This document shows positions 42,750 to 55,194 of a stretch of 64,000 nucleotides of DNA, piece after piece; within the stretch, counting starts at the first letter, position 1; every line of letters begins with the position of its first letter. Source of the stretch: Macrostomum hystrix (lineage: Eukaryota; Platyhelminthes; Macrostomidae). Where the stretch lies: positions 9,037,501 to 9,101,500 of the forward strand of contig CATNEN010000039.1 in assembly GCA_950097015.1 (NCBI GenBank), read 5' to 3'. The notes beneath the pieces are model-generated. The model saw nothing but the letters and a program-made list of their open reading frames with translations. It was not told the DNA's origin and did not search any database. The translations under genes and the position numbers were made by a program.

Positions 42750-43870
42750 CACAAATTTTACAAAATTTTAATTTTGTAAAACCTTCCAGAATACACGCCT
42801 ATTCAGCTCAAAAATGATCATCGAGTTGGTAGCCCGGCAGCTTGAGCAGCAGTGCACGCCGTACAGCGAATCGGCTCATGATCCGTGTCCTCTAACTACC
42901 TGTGTGGTTATATCTAGCGACAGGAGTGCTTTTTAGCTTCACTGTGCTGCAATTTTTTAAATAATTCGTTTTAAACGCAGTTTTTAAAACGCTGTCGATC
43001 AGTCAAAGTGGGTCTAAGCCGAATAGCATAGAGAAAATTGCCTTCTGTAGTCATTCTTAACTGACGGATGACATATTCTATAGTTCAGTTTCATATTAAA
43101 TATGAAATTATTTTGTACTGATTTGACAGAGAAGAAAATATAAATATAAGCAAGAAATATAAGTCAGATCAACGGAAGAGACGAGCCAAATTCATTTTAC
43201 ATTGTTTACAACCGCTGTAAACGGAAATGTCATTGTATTTTCAATAATTTTTTTATCGTCTTCCTATTTCTCGCTGTATTTAATCTGTGTCGGCATTGCT
43301 TTGTTGGTAATCACTATTGTCTGCCTCTTTCCGACCGAGTTTAAATTTGTCCTTATGTGCACTTTATTTTTAGTTTTGAGTTTCAAAAGTGTGCAATTTA
43401 GCTCTGCTAAACAAGATTTTTAAATAATTAACATATGGAAATTTATCCAGGAAAGTAAAACCATTACTAGTGTAATAGAAAAGTAACCAGTTTTTTGTTG
43501 CAAAAATATATAATGCTTATTACAATTGCGGAGTTTATTCCTATTTTTAATGTGAAACAAACAATGCCATTTTCAAGCACGTTTTACAGTCATCAACTCT
43601 GGATTCGCGCCTTGGTGTTGCTTATGTAGATTTAGCAAAATATTATTTCAAATATTTCCGAATAAAATAAGTTAGCGCAGTTCTTAAGCTCATACAAATA
43701 CAAAGGCAGGCATCCCAGACTAACTTCATTCAACTTGGGGACGTACAGGTTAACTGATAAATACATCGAAATTCAGCTGCGACTGCTTCATCATTGTGTC
43801 TGGTACAGCTAATAAGCCAGTACTTAAAACGCATAGTTTGTTACAACACTCAGCCTCGATCTTATTTTCT
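42750..43870. other. AT-rich intergenic stretch upstream of csp
   Basis: Likely contains the promoter or 5' UTR sequence of the csp gene, but no specific element is clear. A 73-codon hydrophobic open frame at 43202-43423 starts at a non-ATG codon and looks like chance. Confidence 0.4.
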
Positions 43871-43873
43871 TAG
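43871..43873 (+). promoter_or_regulatory. 3' splice acceptor 15 nt upstream of the csp start codon
   Basis: cttattttcttag, a strong pyrimidine tract plus AG, ends 15 nt before the ATG. It implies either an intron in the 5' UTR or a spliced-leader trans-splice site. Confidence 0.5.
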
Positions 43874-43888
43874 TTTCATATTCGCCTA

Positions 43889-45640
43889 ATGGCCAACTCT
43901 AGTGACACTTCTCATACGCATCATCCAAATGCGGAACGAAAATTTTCGTAAGTTATACTACTTTTCTTAGTCTACCTTTTAGTTGATGTTGAAATTGTAA
44001 TATACGAGTTTTTATATATTATTAGCTTTTAGTTTTATTCGCGTTTAATTTTTACCTTCTTTATGCATATTTACTTTTACTGTATAATGTACTTATATTT
44101 ACTGTATATATTAGCATATTTACTGTATGCTAAGAGGTATACTTTATGCATTAAAATCTTTCTTTCTTTATTAGTTTTTTTAATAGGCTATCTTATATAT
44201 TTTAACTTGTTATATTAAACCATGAAATGAAAAATATTCACAGCTATTCATTTAATAAAACAATTATTTTAACCACACTTGCAACATATATTTTATGTAA
44301 ATTATGTAAATTATCTGCATTGTTATCTGGTTTAAAATTTCAGGACAAGTGGAGAAAGTTTATATCAAATTCTAGGCCTAGAGAAAGGAGCAACTCCAGA
44401 ACAGGTTAAAAAATCTTATAGAAAGGTAAAGCCTTTAAAATTAAAACTCGAAATATTTTGCCTATCATTGAAACCTAAAAAATCCTGTAAATTTGGCACC
44501 AATTCCAGTTGGCTCTGCAATATCACCCAGACAAAAATCCTGATCCCAGTGCAGCAGAGAAGGTAAGCTTTTTTCGGCCTTATCAATTCATGGATTGTAC
44601 AAAGAACTACTCACCGCCTAAAGTACATAGCGGCGGCTTTGCTCTGTTTAAATTATTTGATATAAACCGATTTTCTGTTTTCAGATCAAAGAGTTAAACC
44701 GAGCCAATCATGTACTTGGCGACGAAAAGCGAAAAGCCATCTACGACAAATACGGCTCCCTTGGCCTGCAGATTGCATCGCAAATTGGCGAGGACAATGT
44801 CACCACCTACTTTATGCTGGACAATGTCTGCTGCAAGGTGAGTAACCTGCCTGATTTCTGATCTTTTATATATGGCGTGGCAAAGTGTGCCTATTTCTCT
44901 TGCTTCAGATTCTTCTCGTCGCCTCTTTCCTGCTCACCTGCTGTTGCTGCTGCTGTTGCTGCTGTTTCTGCTGCGGCAAGTGTCTGCCCAAGGACATGGA
45001 CGATGAAGGAGAATATGCCTACGTGAGTAGAATGATTAGAAATTTAACTACAATTACAAATAAATGTTTATTTTTTTAACAGAAGCAGCATTTCTGCCCT
45101 TTTAAACACGTTGCATTTGTCTGTGTGTTTTATGTTTACTTACTTTACGATACCTTTTCATGGCTAGAACACTTTATTTTTTGGACTACCTCAGCTCAGT
45201 AAGATACTAGATCTATTTTGTATATTCTAGAGGCATGGTGTAGATAGTAAAATCATTCAGGCTTACTTAATGCGCTTCAACCAATCCGAGAGCGCCACTT
45301 CGGACGCACGGCTCATGGCCAATCAGCTGGCGCAGGGGGGGTACACAGAACAGGGGGCGTTTCGTTATTGAAAAAACCCGTCCCTATAAGACAAAGTGGC
45401 TATCACGTGACAACTCTAAGCCAATAGCGGCAGACTATAAGTAACCAATAAATTAATAAGCACGATTCCCAAAGGGCCTTCCTAAATAGTAAATTGTTCT
45501 AATGGCTAAACTTCACTTAATTTCAGCAGCAAGAGGCCTCCGGTGAAAGCCCGGTGACAACGCAGCCGCGCGGCGCCGACGATGTCAACGAGCACACGCA
45601 TCTGAAGTCTGCCGACGAGCAGGCGACTTATAGTCAGTAG
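43889..45640 (+). CDS. DNAJC5: Cysteine string protein (DnaJ homolog subfamily C member 5)
   Basis: Synaptic-vesicle co-chaperone that stimulates Hsc70 and helps keep SNARE proteins folded. Six exons: 43889-43947, 44344-44425, 44509-44562, 44685-44837, 44909-45022, 45527-45640; 191 residues against about 198 in vertebrates. Order: short Ser-rich N-terminus, J domain at about 20-90 ([14 protein letters not shown] motif at 53-55; YDKYGSLGL), linker, then the palmitoylated cysteine string: CC near 114-115 and twelve Cys in 127-141, interrupted only by F and GK. The acidic tail ([11 protein letters not shown]) and polar C-terminus follow. All splice sites are canonical, and the ATG gives the expected N-terminus. 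Membrane attachment by palmitoylation is known for the family. Unlike its neighbours, no intron holds a minisatellite. Confidence 0.95.
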
Positions 45641-45897
45641 AAGAGCGTCAGTGACGTCATTCATTCGCGAATGTTGTGTCGGTTGTGTCTTTAGTATATT
45701 AAGTGCATATTAAATACATTAAGTATATTAAGTCTATAACTACATTATTCGTAAAATCGAATTACTTTTTGCTCTTCAAGTACAAAAGCCCTAAAAGTCA
45801 CTTTTTCATGCCGTGTGTGAATTAAAAAATTATTTACAAACGAAAAGTTTTAAAGAGCCGTTTCAGTTGAATTTTAAATGGCTAATTTCAATTTCCT

Positions 45898-45903
45898 AAT
45901 AAA
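45898..45903 (+). terminator. Poly(A) signal AATAAA of csp
   Basis: AATAAA about 258 nt after the csp stop codon in an AT-rich 3' region. It is the first such hexamer seen in a suitable position. Confidence 0.5.
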
Positions 45904-46034
45904 GCCCATCTACACCTCTTTGCTAGAGATATGAAAATGTCCATTCACAATTACAGTCTATGGAACTCCTCTAGCATCTAGCTAATTTTGTAATTTTGTT
46001 TACAAAGATCAAACCAATTTGTATGCAGCGCTAT

Positions 46035-46168
46035 ATCATGGACACCAATCTCACTCCACTATCGATCTTAGGCACCAACCTCACTCCGCTATCGATCGTA
46101 GGCACTAACCTCACTCCGCTATCGATCGTAGACACCAACTTGACTCCGCTATCGATCGTAGGCGCAAA
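46035..46168. repeat. Short tandem repeat, 30-bp unit, about 4 copies
   Basis: Copies contain ACCAACCTCACTCCGCTATC followed by GATCGTAGGC. Intergenic between csp and the Q-rich gene. It looks like a young or small array. Confidence 0.85.
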
Positions 46169-46537
46169 ATATTTATTTTCAAAAGGACCGTACACATTTT
46201 GATTTCAATCATGTGATTTGGCTAAAGATGATCAAATAGGATTTCAGAAAGTTTCTAAAAAAACAATTCTTTTTTAATAAAATAAACTAATCAAGTTTTT
46301 AAGCTTGTTTTCATGAACATTATTTTGCAGTGTTCTTTCTTAAGTAGCTACCAAGAATATTTTATGTATCAGTAAATAAAAAGCTCGATGTTAACTTTTT
46401 TATAAATAAGAATCATATTTTTGTCGACCAAATCTCATTGGTTCAAGAGCTTTTCATTGTTTTTTTCGCGCATGGTTTTGTCATAGCTTTCTGTTCCTTC
46501 TACATGTCTAACTAGATGTGTCATTATTTTATAACAG

Positions 46538-46725
46538 CATTGTCTATAAATATGTGGTTTTACAATTTTTGTCTTGTTGTTTTTAGTATTACAAATATAT
46601 ATAAATCTGTATTTTAACAAGCTCATTGTCTATAAATAGCTCGTATGTGGTTTTACAATTTTTGTCTTGTTGTTTTTAGTAATACAAAAATATAAAAATC
46701 CGTATTTTAACAAGCTCATTGTGCC
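46538..46725. repeat. Tandem duplication of about 95 bp
   Basis: Two adjacent copies of a segment with tgtggttttacaatttttgt and attttaacaagctcattgt, differing by a few bases and a short insertion (agctcg). Intergenic. Confidence 0.8.
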
Positions 46726-47260
46726 ACTTAATCCTAGTTATTTCGACGCATAGCCGTGACAATTTAAATTAAAAAAATTCTAGCGTGTTTTTTATTTTAT
46801 TTATTACTACCTTAAGGTACATTATACCATGCTTATGTTTTCTGTTGCTTAAGTTTTCTCTTGTTTTCCAATGTGACTACTTACTCACATGTACAAGAAG
46901 CTATTGTCACACATTATATCAATTTTCCTTCTAACTTAGGAGTTGCAGATCTGATTGTTATTGGCAACGAAAAAAACTTTTATATTTCGCCTTTAATTTT
47001 TTAAAAACAAAACTTAAATTTAGATTTTTCCTAGGAACAAGAAACAAGATAATACAAAAAACTTTTCCTGCAAGCTTTGAAACGATAGTACGTGAACTCG
47101 GGCGCAAGTATGAGTTACACAAAGGCGTATTATATTAAAAAACTTCAATCTTTACTTCCATCCAATAGTTCGAGACACATGCGAAATGAAATGAACTCTA
47201 CAAGCAAGCAATGTAACTACAGTGGGAATGTAATACAATTATAAGTACTAATAGTCTGGC
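46726..47260. other. AT-rich intergenic stretch
   Basis: Nothing recognised; it probably contains the 3' flank of the minus-strand gene that ends at 47370. Confidence 0.5.
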
Positions 47261-47263
47261 CTA

Positions 47264-47269
47264 TTTATT
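47264..47269 (-). terminator. Poly(A) signal AATAAA of the Q-rich gene
   Basis: TTTATT on the plus strand, i.e. AATAAA on the minus strand, about 100 nt after the stop codon at 47370. A second AATAAA overlaps the stop itself (CAATAAATG) and is too early to serve alone. Confidence 0.5.
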
Positions 47270-47369
47270 ACAAACAAGCTTGGAGAGTTAACAAAACACC
47301 GAGCACAAAAAGTATCGTTCAATTTTTTCAATTTGCCAAATTTTAGTACACCTGTCAATCGTAAATCAT

Positions 47370-50300
47370 TTATTGTCCAACAGGATTTAGCGGGGCAGTA
47401 AGGTTTAGCAGGCCAGCAGTTGATAAAGCCATTGGGTTAGTAATGAATATTGGTACAAATGCTGGTGACTGGGTGAACTGAAGCTGCTGCTGCTGCTGCT
47501 GCGACTGGGGTGTCCACGGTGGCAGGTTCTGAGGTAAATGGAACGGGAATGAATTATTCGCCTGGGACTGACTGAAGGCGGCTGCCGATGGAGTCAGCGG
47601 CGATGGCAGAGACCACCCGAAATGTACGGCGCTTGTGGCTGTTGCAGCCGCCGCCGCCGCCGCTGCAGCTTGAGACCATTGTTGCGTAAAACCGTGTTGA
47701 TACTGCTGCTGCTGCTGCTGAGATATTGCAGGATCGCGAGGGGGCAGTCTGAACAGATTCTGACTAGACTGCTGCTGAGCCTGCCCCCACTGCTGATGCT
47801 GTGCTAGTCGGAAAAGATTGTCAGTTCTAAATTGCTGATGCTGCTGCTGATGCTGATAATGCTGCTCATGCTGTTGTTGCTGCTGCTGATGCTGATAATG
47901 CTGCTCATGCTGTTGTTGCTGCTGCTGCTGATGCTGATAATGCTGCTCATGCTGTTGTTGCTGCTGCTGCTGATGCTGATAATGCTGCTCATGCTGTTGC
48001 TGCTGCTGCTGCTGATGCTGATGCTGCTGCTGCTGATGCTGATGCTGATGCTGCTGATGCTGTAGCTGTAGCTGATGTTGATGCTGTAATAGCAACTGAT
48101 GCTGCTGCTGCTGCTGCTGCTGCAGTTGTTGCTGAATGTATTGTTGACGATGAAACTGAATCTGTGAATCCGCTTGCGAAGGCTGTAACGTCAGCGGCAG
48201 CTTCTGTGGCATCGGCGACGACGGTGGCGTTATGGCTTCCAGGTGCATCTGGAATGCGGTTGGCTCCTCAGTCTTCGGTTTTTCGACTCCATCGCATTGT
48301 GGAGAGCGGAGAACTCTGTTGATCACGCTGTCGATGGTTGCCGCCGGCGCTACGTCAGCTTCTGCGGCCGCTGCAGTCAGACGAGGCCGATAACGCCGAC
48401 GCTTCGCAGTGGACGAAGACGGCGATTCCAAAGGCGTCAGGCCCGCCGCCGGCGACAGATCCGGCGGCGACGGCGATGAAGTTGGCATCGGCAGGGCGCG
48501 GCGTCGCTGCGGCTGCCGCTTCTTCTGCCGCTTCGCCAGCCGGGAGCCGATCCTGCTGGCCGACCAATCCTTGTCGGCGGCCGGTCGTTTCCGTCCTCGA
48601 CTAATCTTGTCAACCTTCGGCGACGACTTCTCTGTTTTGATCACTGAACGGCGCTGCGATGTCGAGCCAGCCGCTCTGGCTGCGGAAGAATTCTTACCGA
48701 CTGTGCGCCGCTTCTGCCGCAGCTGCTTTAGCTTCTGTCGCTCATTTTGCAGCTTGGCTGTTTGACGCTTTCTCGAAACTTTCAAAGAAGAAGACGAAGA
48801 CGAAGCTGGCAACGACTGCGGCGTGGGTGGCCGCGCCAGCGCCGGCGGAGAACGAAGGCTGAAGTAGGCGAAAACTTCTTTCTCGGAGCGCAGCGTCAGT
48901 GGCTGCTGGTGGCCCTTGCGCTTCAGGGCTGCGGAACGAGTGCGTCAAAATCACTGGCTATCGTATCGCGAGGCAAGAAAATAGATGAGGCTCAGAGGGA
49001 CTGGGAGACTGGCACAGAGGGACTGGGAGACTGGCACAGAGGGACTGCGAGACTGGCACAGAGGGACTGGGAGACTGGCACAGAGGGACTGCGAGACTGG
49101 CACAGAGGGACTGGGAGACTGGCACAGAGGGACTGCGAGACTGGCACAGAGGGACTGGGAGACAGGCACAGAGGGACTGCGAGACTGGCACAGAGGGACT
49201 GGGAGACAGGCACAGAGGGACTGGGAGACTGGCACAGAGGGACTGGGAGACAGGCACAGAGGGACTGCGAGACTGGCACAGAGGGACTGGGAGACTGGCA
49301 CAGAGGGACTGCGAGACTGGCACAGAGGGACTGGGAGACTGGCACAGAGGGACTGCGAGACTGGCACAGAGGGACTGGGAGACAGGCACAGAGGGACTGC
49401 GAGACTGGCACAGAGGGACTGGGAGACTGGCACAGAGCCAAGCTGTCTCACCCAGGGCCTCCTGCCTGACGGAATGCCGGTTCACATGGTAGAGCGGATG
49501 CTTTCGCCGGCAGAAGAACAGGCGGGTGCCGCAGGCGCACTGGAACAGCCGATTGTCGCCGATGCACTGCAGCGAGTCCTCGCGACTCCAGCCGAACAGC
49601 TCGCGACCCTGGGCGCAGCGCTGCAGACGGTTGAAACAGCTGACTGGAAGCACGAGAACTCTGGCTTTGCCGCTCTTACGCGGACGCTCTGAGAGGAAAT
49701 GAAATTCGAAACGTGGAAGCATTCGAGTCGTGAAATTAATTTGTCTTTCTGTTCTGTTTCTTGAATTAAAAATCTAACCAAGGTCCTTCAGCTCAATTCC
49801 GCGGCGAGGCCCCCGATTCATTTGGACGCAACGGCGGAGAAAGGGCTTGGGACCTTGTCGCGCAATTTACGCCCTTTAGGGCCAACCACGAAGACACAGT
49901 GAAAGTGTACACTGCCTGATAATCAAAAAGTCAGCTCACGATTCAGCAAAATGGTCATTTGTCAGAATTGTCTCCTCTAGTGACACCAAAATGATGTGTT
50001 ATTGACAACAGCCATACTTTTATTTTTTATCATAGTAAACGTCATTGTAAAATGATTTCTCGAATAATAAAACTTTAGTTTCTTACGCCCAGAGGAGGCC
50101 AAAAAGTCCGGCAGTTCGAGGCCCCGCTCGGTCCAAGCCTCAGGCGAGTGGCGCTGCATACCCGGCCCGATGCAGGCGAAGAAGTCGCTCAGATTCATTG
50201 TCAGCGGCTTCGGATGACGCAACAGTTCATAGTCCACCTTGCATGCGGAACGATTAAAAAATACAATGTATTCAGTCCGATTTTTACCGGGCCTTACTAT

Positions 50301-50995
50301 TAGCACCACTTCAAGATTGGTCGCTAACTATTGGACAAAAGGGCTGGGGTTAGGACGACCGGGTAATTCCAAAGGCTTTTTATACTACTCGTGGGATATG
50401 CCGTCAGTAGGAAACTTAGCGCAGTATAAGACCTTTATTCTGCACTATTGGGAATCTAAAAAAGGCGATAACCTATCAGAATTGAGCATCAGGATAGAGA
50501 TGAAAGCGGAGTGAGATGGGGGTACTCGTGCATAAGGGTGAGATGAGGCAAAAGGCGGAGCGGAGAATGATTAGAAGTGAAATCTTGCTCCTCCAAGTTG
50601 CTCACAGGCGGGGCAAACACGCGGTGAAATCCAAAGCACGCGGTGCCATTCGAGGCGCGACCGTCGGCGCCGCAGGCCGTGACGCGCTTCAGACGCAGGC
50701 CGAAATTGGCCTCGCGTGACGCATAGCTGGTTGGGTAGAAAACGCTAACGCTGGCCATGCGAGACGCCGTGGCGGCGGCTCCGGTTCTACCAGCTGGTTG
50801 TCGGTTGATCGGCACAAACAGTGCGTCTAGTCTGAGCAGGTAGCATCGGCCCTGTCGGCCTAAAGACGACCAGAAATGATCTCCAACAGACACTGTCAGG
50901 CGCTGGCCTCGGGACGAGCGCGAGGATCCGTTGCTGGCGGCGGCAAAATAGATCTCAGAGTCATTGCTGCTCACGGCGTCCTCCAACTGCTCCAT
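47370..50995 (-). CDS. Gln-rich, probably nuclear protein with weakly BAH-like N-terminal region (4 exons, 778 aa)
   Basis: Exons on the minus strand: 50995-50606, 50237-50087, 49688-49452, 48928-47370; all phases agree. The ATG at 50995 has an in-frame TAG shortly upstream. N-terminal 260 residues contain VSVGDHFWSSLGRQGRCYLL, then ASVSVFYPTSY, and later ELFGWSREDSLQCIGDNRLF and CACGTRLFFCRR. The VGD / YLLRLDALF / VSVFYP spacing recalls a BAH domain, but the match is weak and by eye. Residues about 300-390 are Lys/Arg-rich with NLS-like runs (RLAKRQKKRQPQRRR). Residues about 525-630 are Gln/His-rich with a repeated HEQHYQHQQQ block; the rest is Q/A/P-rich. A chromatin or transcription role is inference. 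The family is not identified. Confidence 0.7.
47825..48130 (-). repeat. Coding CAG/CAT repeat (Gln/His block) in the Q-rich gene
   Basis: On the coding strand a block encoding HEQHYQHQQQQQ is repeated about four times, followed by His-Gln alternation and a long Gln run. It is in frame in the last exon. The opposite strand shows Leu/Met-rich open frames, which are shadows. Confidence 0.9.
48985..49440. repeat. Minisatellite, 22-bp unit, in intron 3 of the Q-rich gene
   Basis: About 20 copies of GACTGGCACAGAGGGACTGG plus GA, alternating between CTGGGAGA and CTGCGAGA and between actggc and acaggc forms. It fills most of the intron between 49452 and 48928. Both strands are open in several frames; these are artefacts. 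Confidence 0.95.
49775..49940 (+). mobile_element. SINE family B copy, 5'-truncated
   Basis: Matches the family body: AGCTCAATTCCGCGGCGAGG, gcaatttacgccctttaggg, gtgtacactgcctgataatc. It lies in intron 2 of the minus-strand Q-rich gene, antisense to it. The tRNA-like head is mostly missing. Confidence 0.75.
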
Positions 50996-50999
50996 CTGT

Positions 51000-52430
51000 T
51001 GCTTAGAGATTGCCGTCTAGCTCCAATGGACTTTTCCTCTGTCCATTCAGAGGGGTGGAAAAGTATTTAATGTTGCTACTGTGAAAAATACACATTATTA
51101 CTATTCCGATACTTCCAATACAATTCCAATATCGACATAATTTTGCAATAATTTTTATTATAACCAAATAAACTCATTCCATCACTTGGCGAACACAGCA
51201 GTGAGATTTTGTCTCATAAGAAATCAGCATATTTTCTCATTGAAAACATGTCGCTATGCCCCTAAGCCCCATGCCGCTCACTACATGTAAACCTTGTGCT
51301 AAGGGAAGTCGACGCATGCATTTGTAGAACCCTGTGTGCCTTACGGCCGGCAGAGCGTACCAGGATCGCAAAGCAGGAACTGGGGTGGGTGGGCGGGCTA
51401 GGGTATGCAGATTACTTTTAGCATTCCACGCTTGTGCTTCACTGACTGTTGCAGGATGACCGAGTGTACAGCTAAGCTAGAAAATGCGCTGGTCCATGCG
51501 CAAAGTGAACAGGGGGGAGGTTGGTCAACTTATGCGCAATTCGAATGTACATCTAATTTAGGCGGGTGGGGGAGGAATGGCCGTACATTATCAGCAGGGG
51601 GTTAGGGAGGGGGTGGGTGAGAGGAGTTTCAGGGTGTGAAATGCTCGCGCGTCGCTTTAAGGCAGCCAGCTAAAGCGCATTGAAGGGTTCTCCAAAACTC
51701 TCGCTGACAAGAGTGCGCACAGCCCACCCCACTCCTTCCACGTTCCCCCAGTCTGGCCTCGCTACCGTACCGACCACCTCCGTCGAAAGCAAACGGGGCG
51801 GCCGGGCTCAATTTTCTGCTCTCCATTTTGCTGCTCAATTGCTTAATGCGGTGCAAGCAAGTACCTTGTCAGTGCACATTAGCAGCTTAATCTGCTAGCG
51901 TGCAATGTGAAGCTTCTTTTCAAATTTGAAATTGGGTGCTAATTCAATGCTAAATTATTGCAATGCAAGTAGAAAAGTCATAACATCAATGACAAATCCA
52001 CTGGTTTAATATATACTTCTGGGAGAACAAATTCAAACAAAAAAGGCAGTTTTTTAAGACAATTATTGCAATTTTGCGAAATAAACAGATTGAAAAAGCA
52101 ACATTCACTGTACGCATGATGTATGATGGATTTAGTAAAGAACCTATTTCGATTACCTACTGATTTAGGTAATAGGCCCTGAACATTGCTCGTCACGAAT
52201 ATGAGTATTTTGAATAACACTAAGAGACATTTAGAAATTCTCTATTTTCTTTACACAACCGTTACACAGGTATATAAACATTCCAGGATCAAGATGCAAT
52301 CGTAGTGGTTTTTTAAGTGCTTCGTCTAATTACTTAATAGAGGATATTCAAGAGGAAAACCCCGCTAACAGACCGCACTTGGCAAGCAAGTACACGTGCA
52401 TTCCATGTACATACAACCGCATATGTACAA
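51000..52430. other. Upstream region of the Q-rich gene
   Basis: Between 51360 and 51880 the sequence is relatively G/C-rich with G-rich runs; elsewhere AT-rich. No coding exon supported. It may be a 5'-UTR intron of the minus-strand gene. Confidence 0.35.
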
Positions 52431-52437
52431 ATAGTGA

Positions 52438-52443
52438 ACTTAC
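52438..52443 (-). promoter_or_regulatory. Strong minus-strand splice donor
   Basis: On the minus strand the sequence reads GATCCAG|GTAAGT, a perfect donor. No open frame leads into it. It fits the end of a non-coding first exon that would splice to the acceptor directly before the ATG at 50995. Confidence 0.4.
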
Positions 52444-52449
52444 CTGGAT

Positions 52450-55105
52450 CTGGTCTGGAAACACGATAATCACAATAACAATGCAAATTGTTTGATGTCT
52501 GTGGTTCGTTATTATATGTTCGATATACCACTTAGCCGCGTAACTTTACTGGGAGTAGCGGTATTTTCAATTCGCACAATAAAGCTTTCGAATCGAATCG
52601 ACTTATAAAATTATTGAGTATGCTAATGCCTGCTTCTTATTCTCTGTAATAAATATATTCTGTCCAAAACGTTGCTAAAAACTTGAACGCAAAGCTTCTT
52701 AAAAATCAAGGAGTTGAGGCGGTGGGCGCGGCGCTGGCCGAGGACGGACAGGCATTTTGGAAGTGGAGGGGAGGGTTGGGGCGCTAATGTACACTCGACC
52801 AAGCGGACAGGCCGGAGGGTGGGGAGGCTCGCCTCAGCTATGTACGCTATCGATGGGGCGGTGGGTGGCATTGCGGGGGACGTCAGAACTGAACGAGAAC
52901 GCGACTGTACGGTGCCAAATAGGCAAAGTGAAAATAAGCTCTGGAGCTGTTTGAAGAGAGGGAATAAAAGAAAGCCTCGCAGGTGCACGACACAGTCAGC
53001 ATTTTCTTTTCTGGGTCAAATAAGCGAGGCGTGACCCTGTAAAGCCCCCTCTAGTGGACAGCTGCTTGACCCATGTGGGTCTAGCTGGGGTCAAGCTGAA
53101 AGCAGTGGAAATATTTAACCGATTTCTAATCAACTTTCGATGATACGTGTTCGAATAAGAGTCTAAAAGCAGGTTGAATATATGTTCTAGACAGTAGAAA
53201 CTAACAACGATTTCTTACCTCCCCCCTTCATCTCAATTCAAGCCAAGTTCTTCAACAGGTGTGAAACTTGGATAATTCTAGAAAATTATTTGTCCTAAAA
53301 ATGGGATACTCTAACAGAAGTTCGAGTTAAGGCGCATAGGGGAGTAAGAGAAGTTAGAGTACATGACAGAAAACTGCACGCAGATAAGCACAGGCACTGA
53401 TGTACAGTGCGCGGAGTCCACACTGACCCCCTCTCATTTACCTGTTTGAATGCATTTGCATACGAAGCGTGTACAGCAGGGCAGAGAAGCAGCAGAATTG
53501 CAATAGCTGTACACAATTCACAAATAAAATACAGAGGGCCGTCATCTTTACAATTTCACACGCCTGAGCACACACGCCTGAGCACAAACGCCTATCTATC
53601 TGGCTTGAGTTGAGAATAATTATTTAGCCAACTGTTCGGAAGTCACAAACTTAACACCCGAGCGAGAAGACAATTGGCAGAATCACTGCAGACGATTCTG
53701 GACTAACAAAATGAGACAAGGCCGATAAAATAGAGTGACCGCTATATTATTTACTATAATACACGCAATGTTTTTGTATTTGCATAACAACTGCATTACG
53801 TAGCCTCATTTGAGTACAAGTACAGTTAAAAAAGCAGAGCATAATCAATAAATATCCACCAAGCAAATAATTAGAAAAATTGAGAAAAAACACACAATTT
53901 ACACGAACTGAATTAAAAAAAAGAAAACAAAAAACAAGCAGAACATTCTCATAGATGTACCACAAATATGGTAGGGTCTAAACACTGGCGAATTACTTAT
54001 AGGAGTACAGTGCATAATATTAATAATGCTATTCCCTCAGTATAATGTATATGATATACAATGCGTATATATAGCATACTTATAGTGCTAGGCATCGTAG
54101 AACATGACAGCTAAAAAACGGAACAATTCAACGAAATGAGACAAAGAAAACACTAAAAGAAGATAAATGCAGCATCGATCAGGGGAGAGAGTAAAGTACA
54201 TTTCATAATCAAATTACCAATATAATAGATAATTAGTGTGAGGATTACATGGTTGACAAACCAGGTTTAGCTAATGACGCTGTTAAAAAAATGAAGCAAT
54301 GCTATATAACATAATGATGTTACAAGAATATATATTATACATAGCAAATAAATTAGACCAATAAATACACTTTCATACCTTCAGTTTAGAAGACACAAAT
54401 TGTAAATCATTAGCAATGTCTGATATTACTGAGTAAAATAGCTACATTTAATGACAATAACAATCATCAGTTTACACGTGCCGTAGTTAATGAGGCTATA
54501 AATGCAGACACAAGAGAAAATCAATCAATTGATCAATCAATAAAGCGTCGTTAGCGACGTTTCAAATTTCAAATTTCTGTATTGTGAATTAAAGTAGTTA
54601 ATTTATGTTAGTAAGCAAAAAAATGGGATTAAACAAGCATAAAAACCAACAGCTAAACGCTTTTGAAATAAAAATGTTAAGATAGATTAAAATGGGCTCA
54701 CAATAACTCAGCCAATAAACATTGTGGACTTTCACAATAATCAGAAAAATATGAGTTCTGGTAGTGCTATAAAATGTGATATATAGAACAACTTAGCAAA
54801 CAAGCTGTACAAAGCATATAACTATAGTAATATTGTGTGCTAAGCGTTTATCTGTGAGTAAAACTAGCAAAAATGTAGCTTTATAATAGTAATAATAAAA
54901 TAGTGTTTTAAAATTTATATAATTACAATTGATTCTCTAGCAGCAAAAAATAAGATTGCTAAAACAATAACAATAGCGTTATTTTATATAATATAAAGAA
55001 GATAAACTAGAAAAGCAAGCACTCTTGCCAGAGGCCAATTAAAAAGATTAAAAAAGATTTAGTCAATAATCCAATAGAGGCAAATTAAGCAAACAGCAAA
55101 GCAGA
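52450..55105. other. Intergenic stretch without supported genes
   Basis: A GC-rich patch at 52700-53050 and long AT-rich sequence at 53700-55080. Short open frames exist on both strands but none has recognisable content. The region lies between the putative start of the Q-rich gene and the 3' side of TDG. Confidence 0.4.
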
Positions 55106-55194
55106 CGGAATCTGTGCAGGCATTGTCGGGAAGCACCGCCGATGACTTTGTGAGGCCAGAGCTCCCGAGACTTAAGGGATTCAAGCTGTCTTTC

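Noticed and set aside
43202-43423. A small hydrophobic membrane protein of 73 codons
   Set aside because: No ATG start, AT-rich composition that by itself yields Phe/Leu/Ile codons, no supporting signals.
47832-48065. Leu/Met-rich plus-strand open frame
   Set aside because: Antisense shadow of the Gln/His codon run in the minus-strand Q-rich gene.
51405-51898. Several short open frames in the GC-rich patch upstream of the Q-rich gene
   Set aside because: Each under 75 codons, mutually overlapping on both strands, without recognisable motifs or splice consensus.
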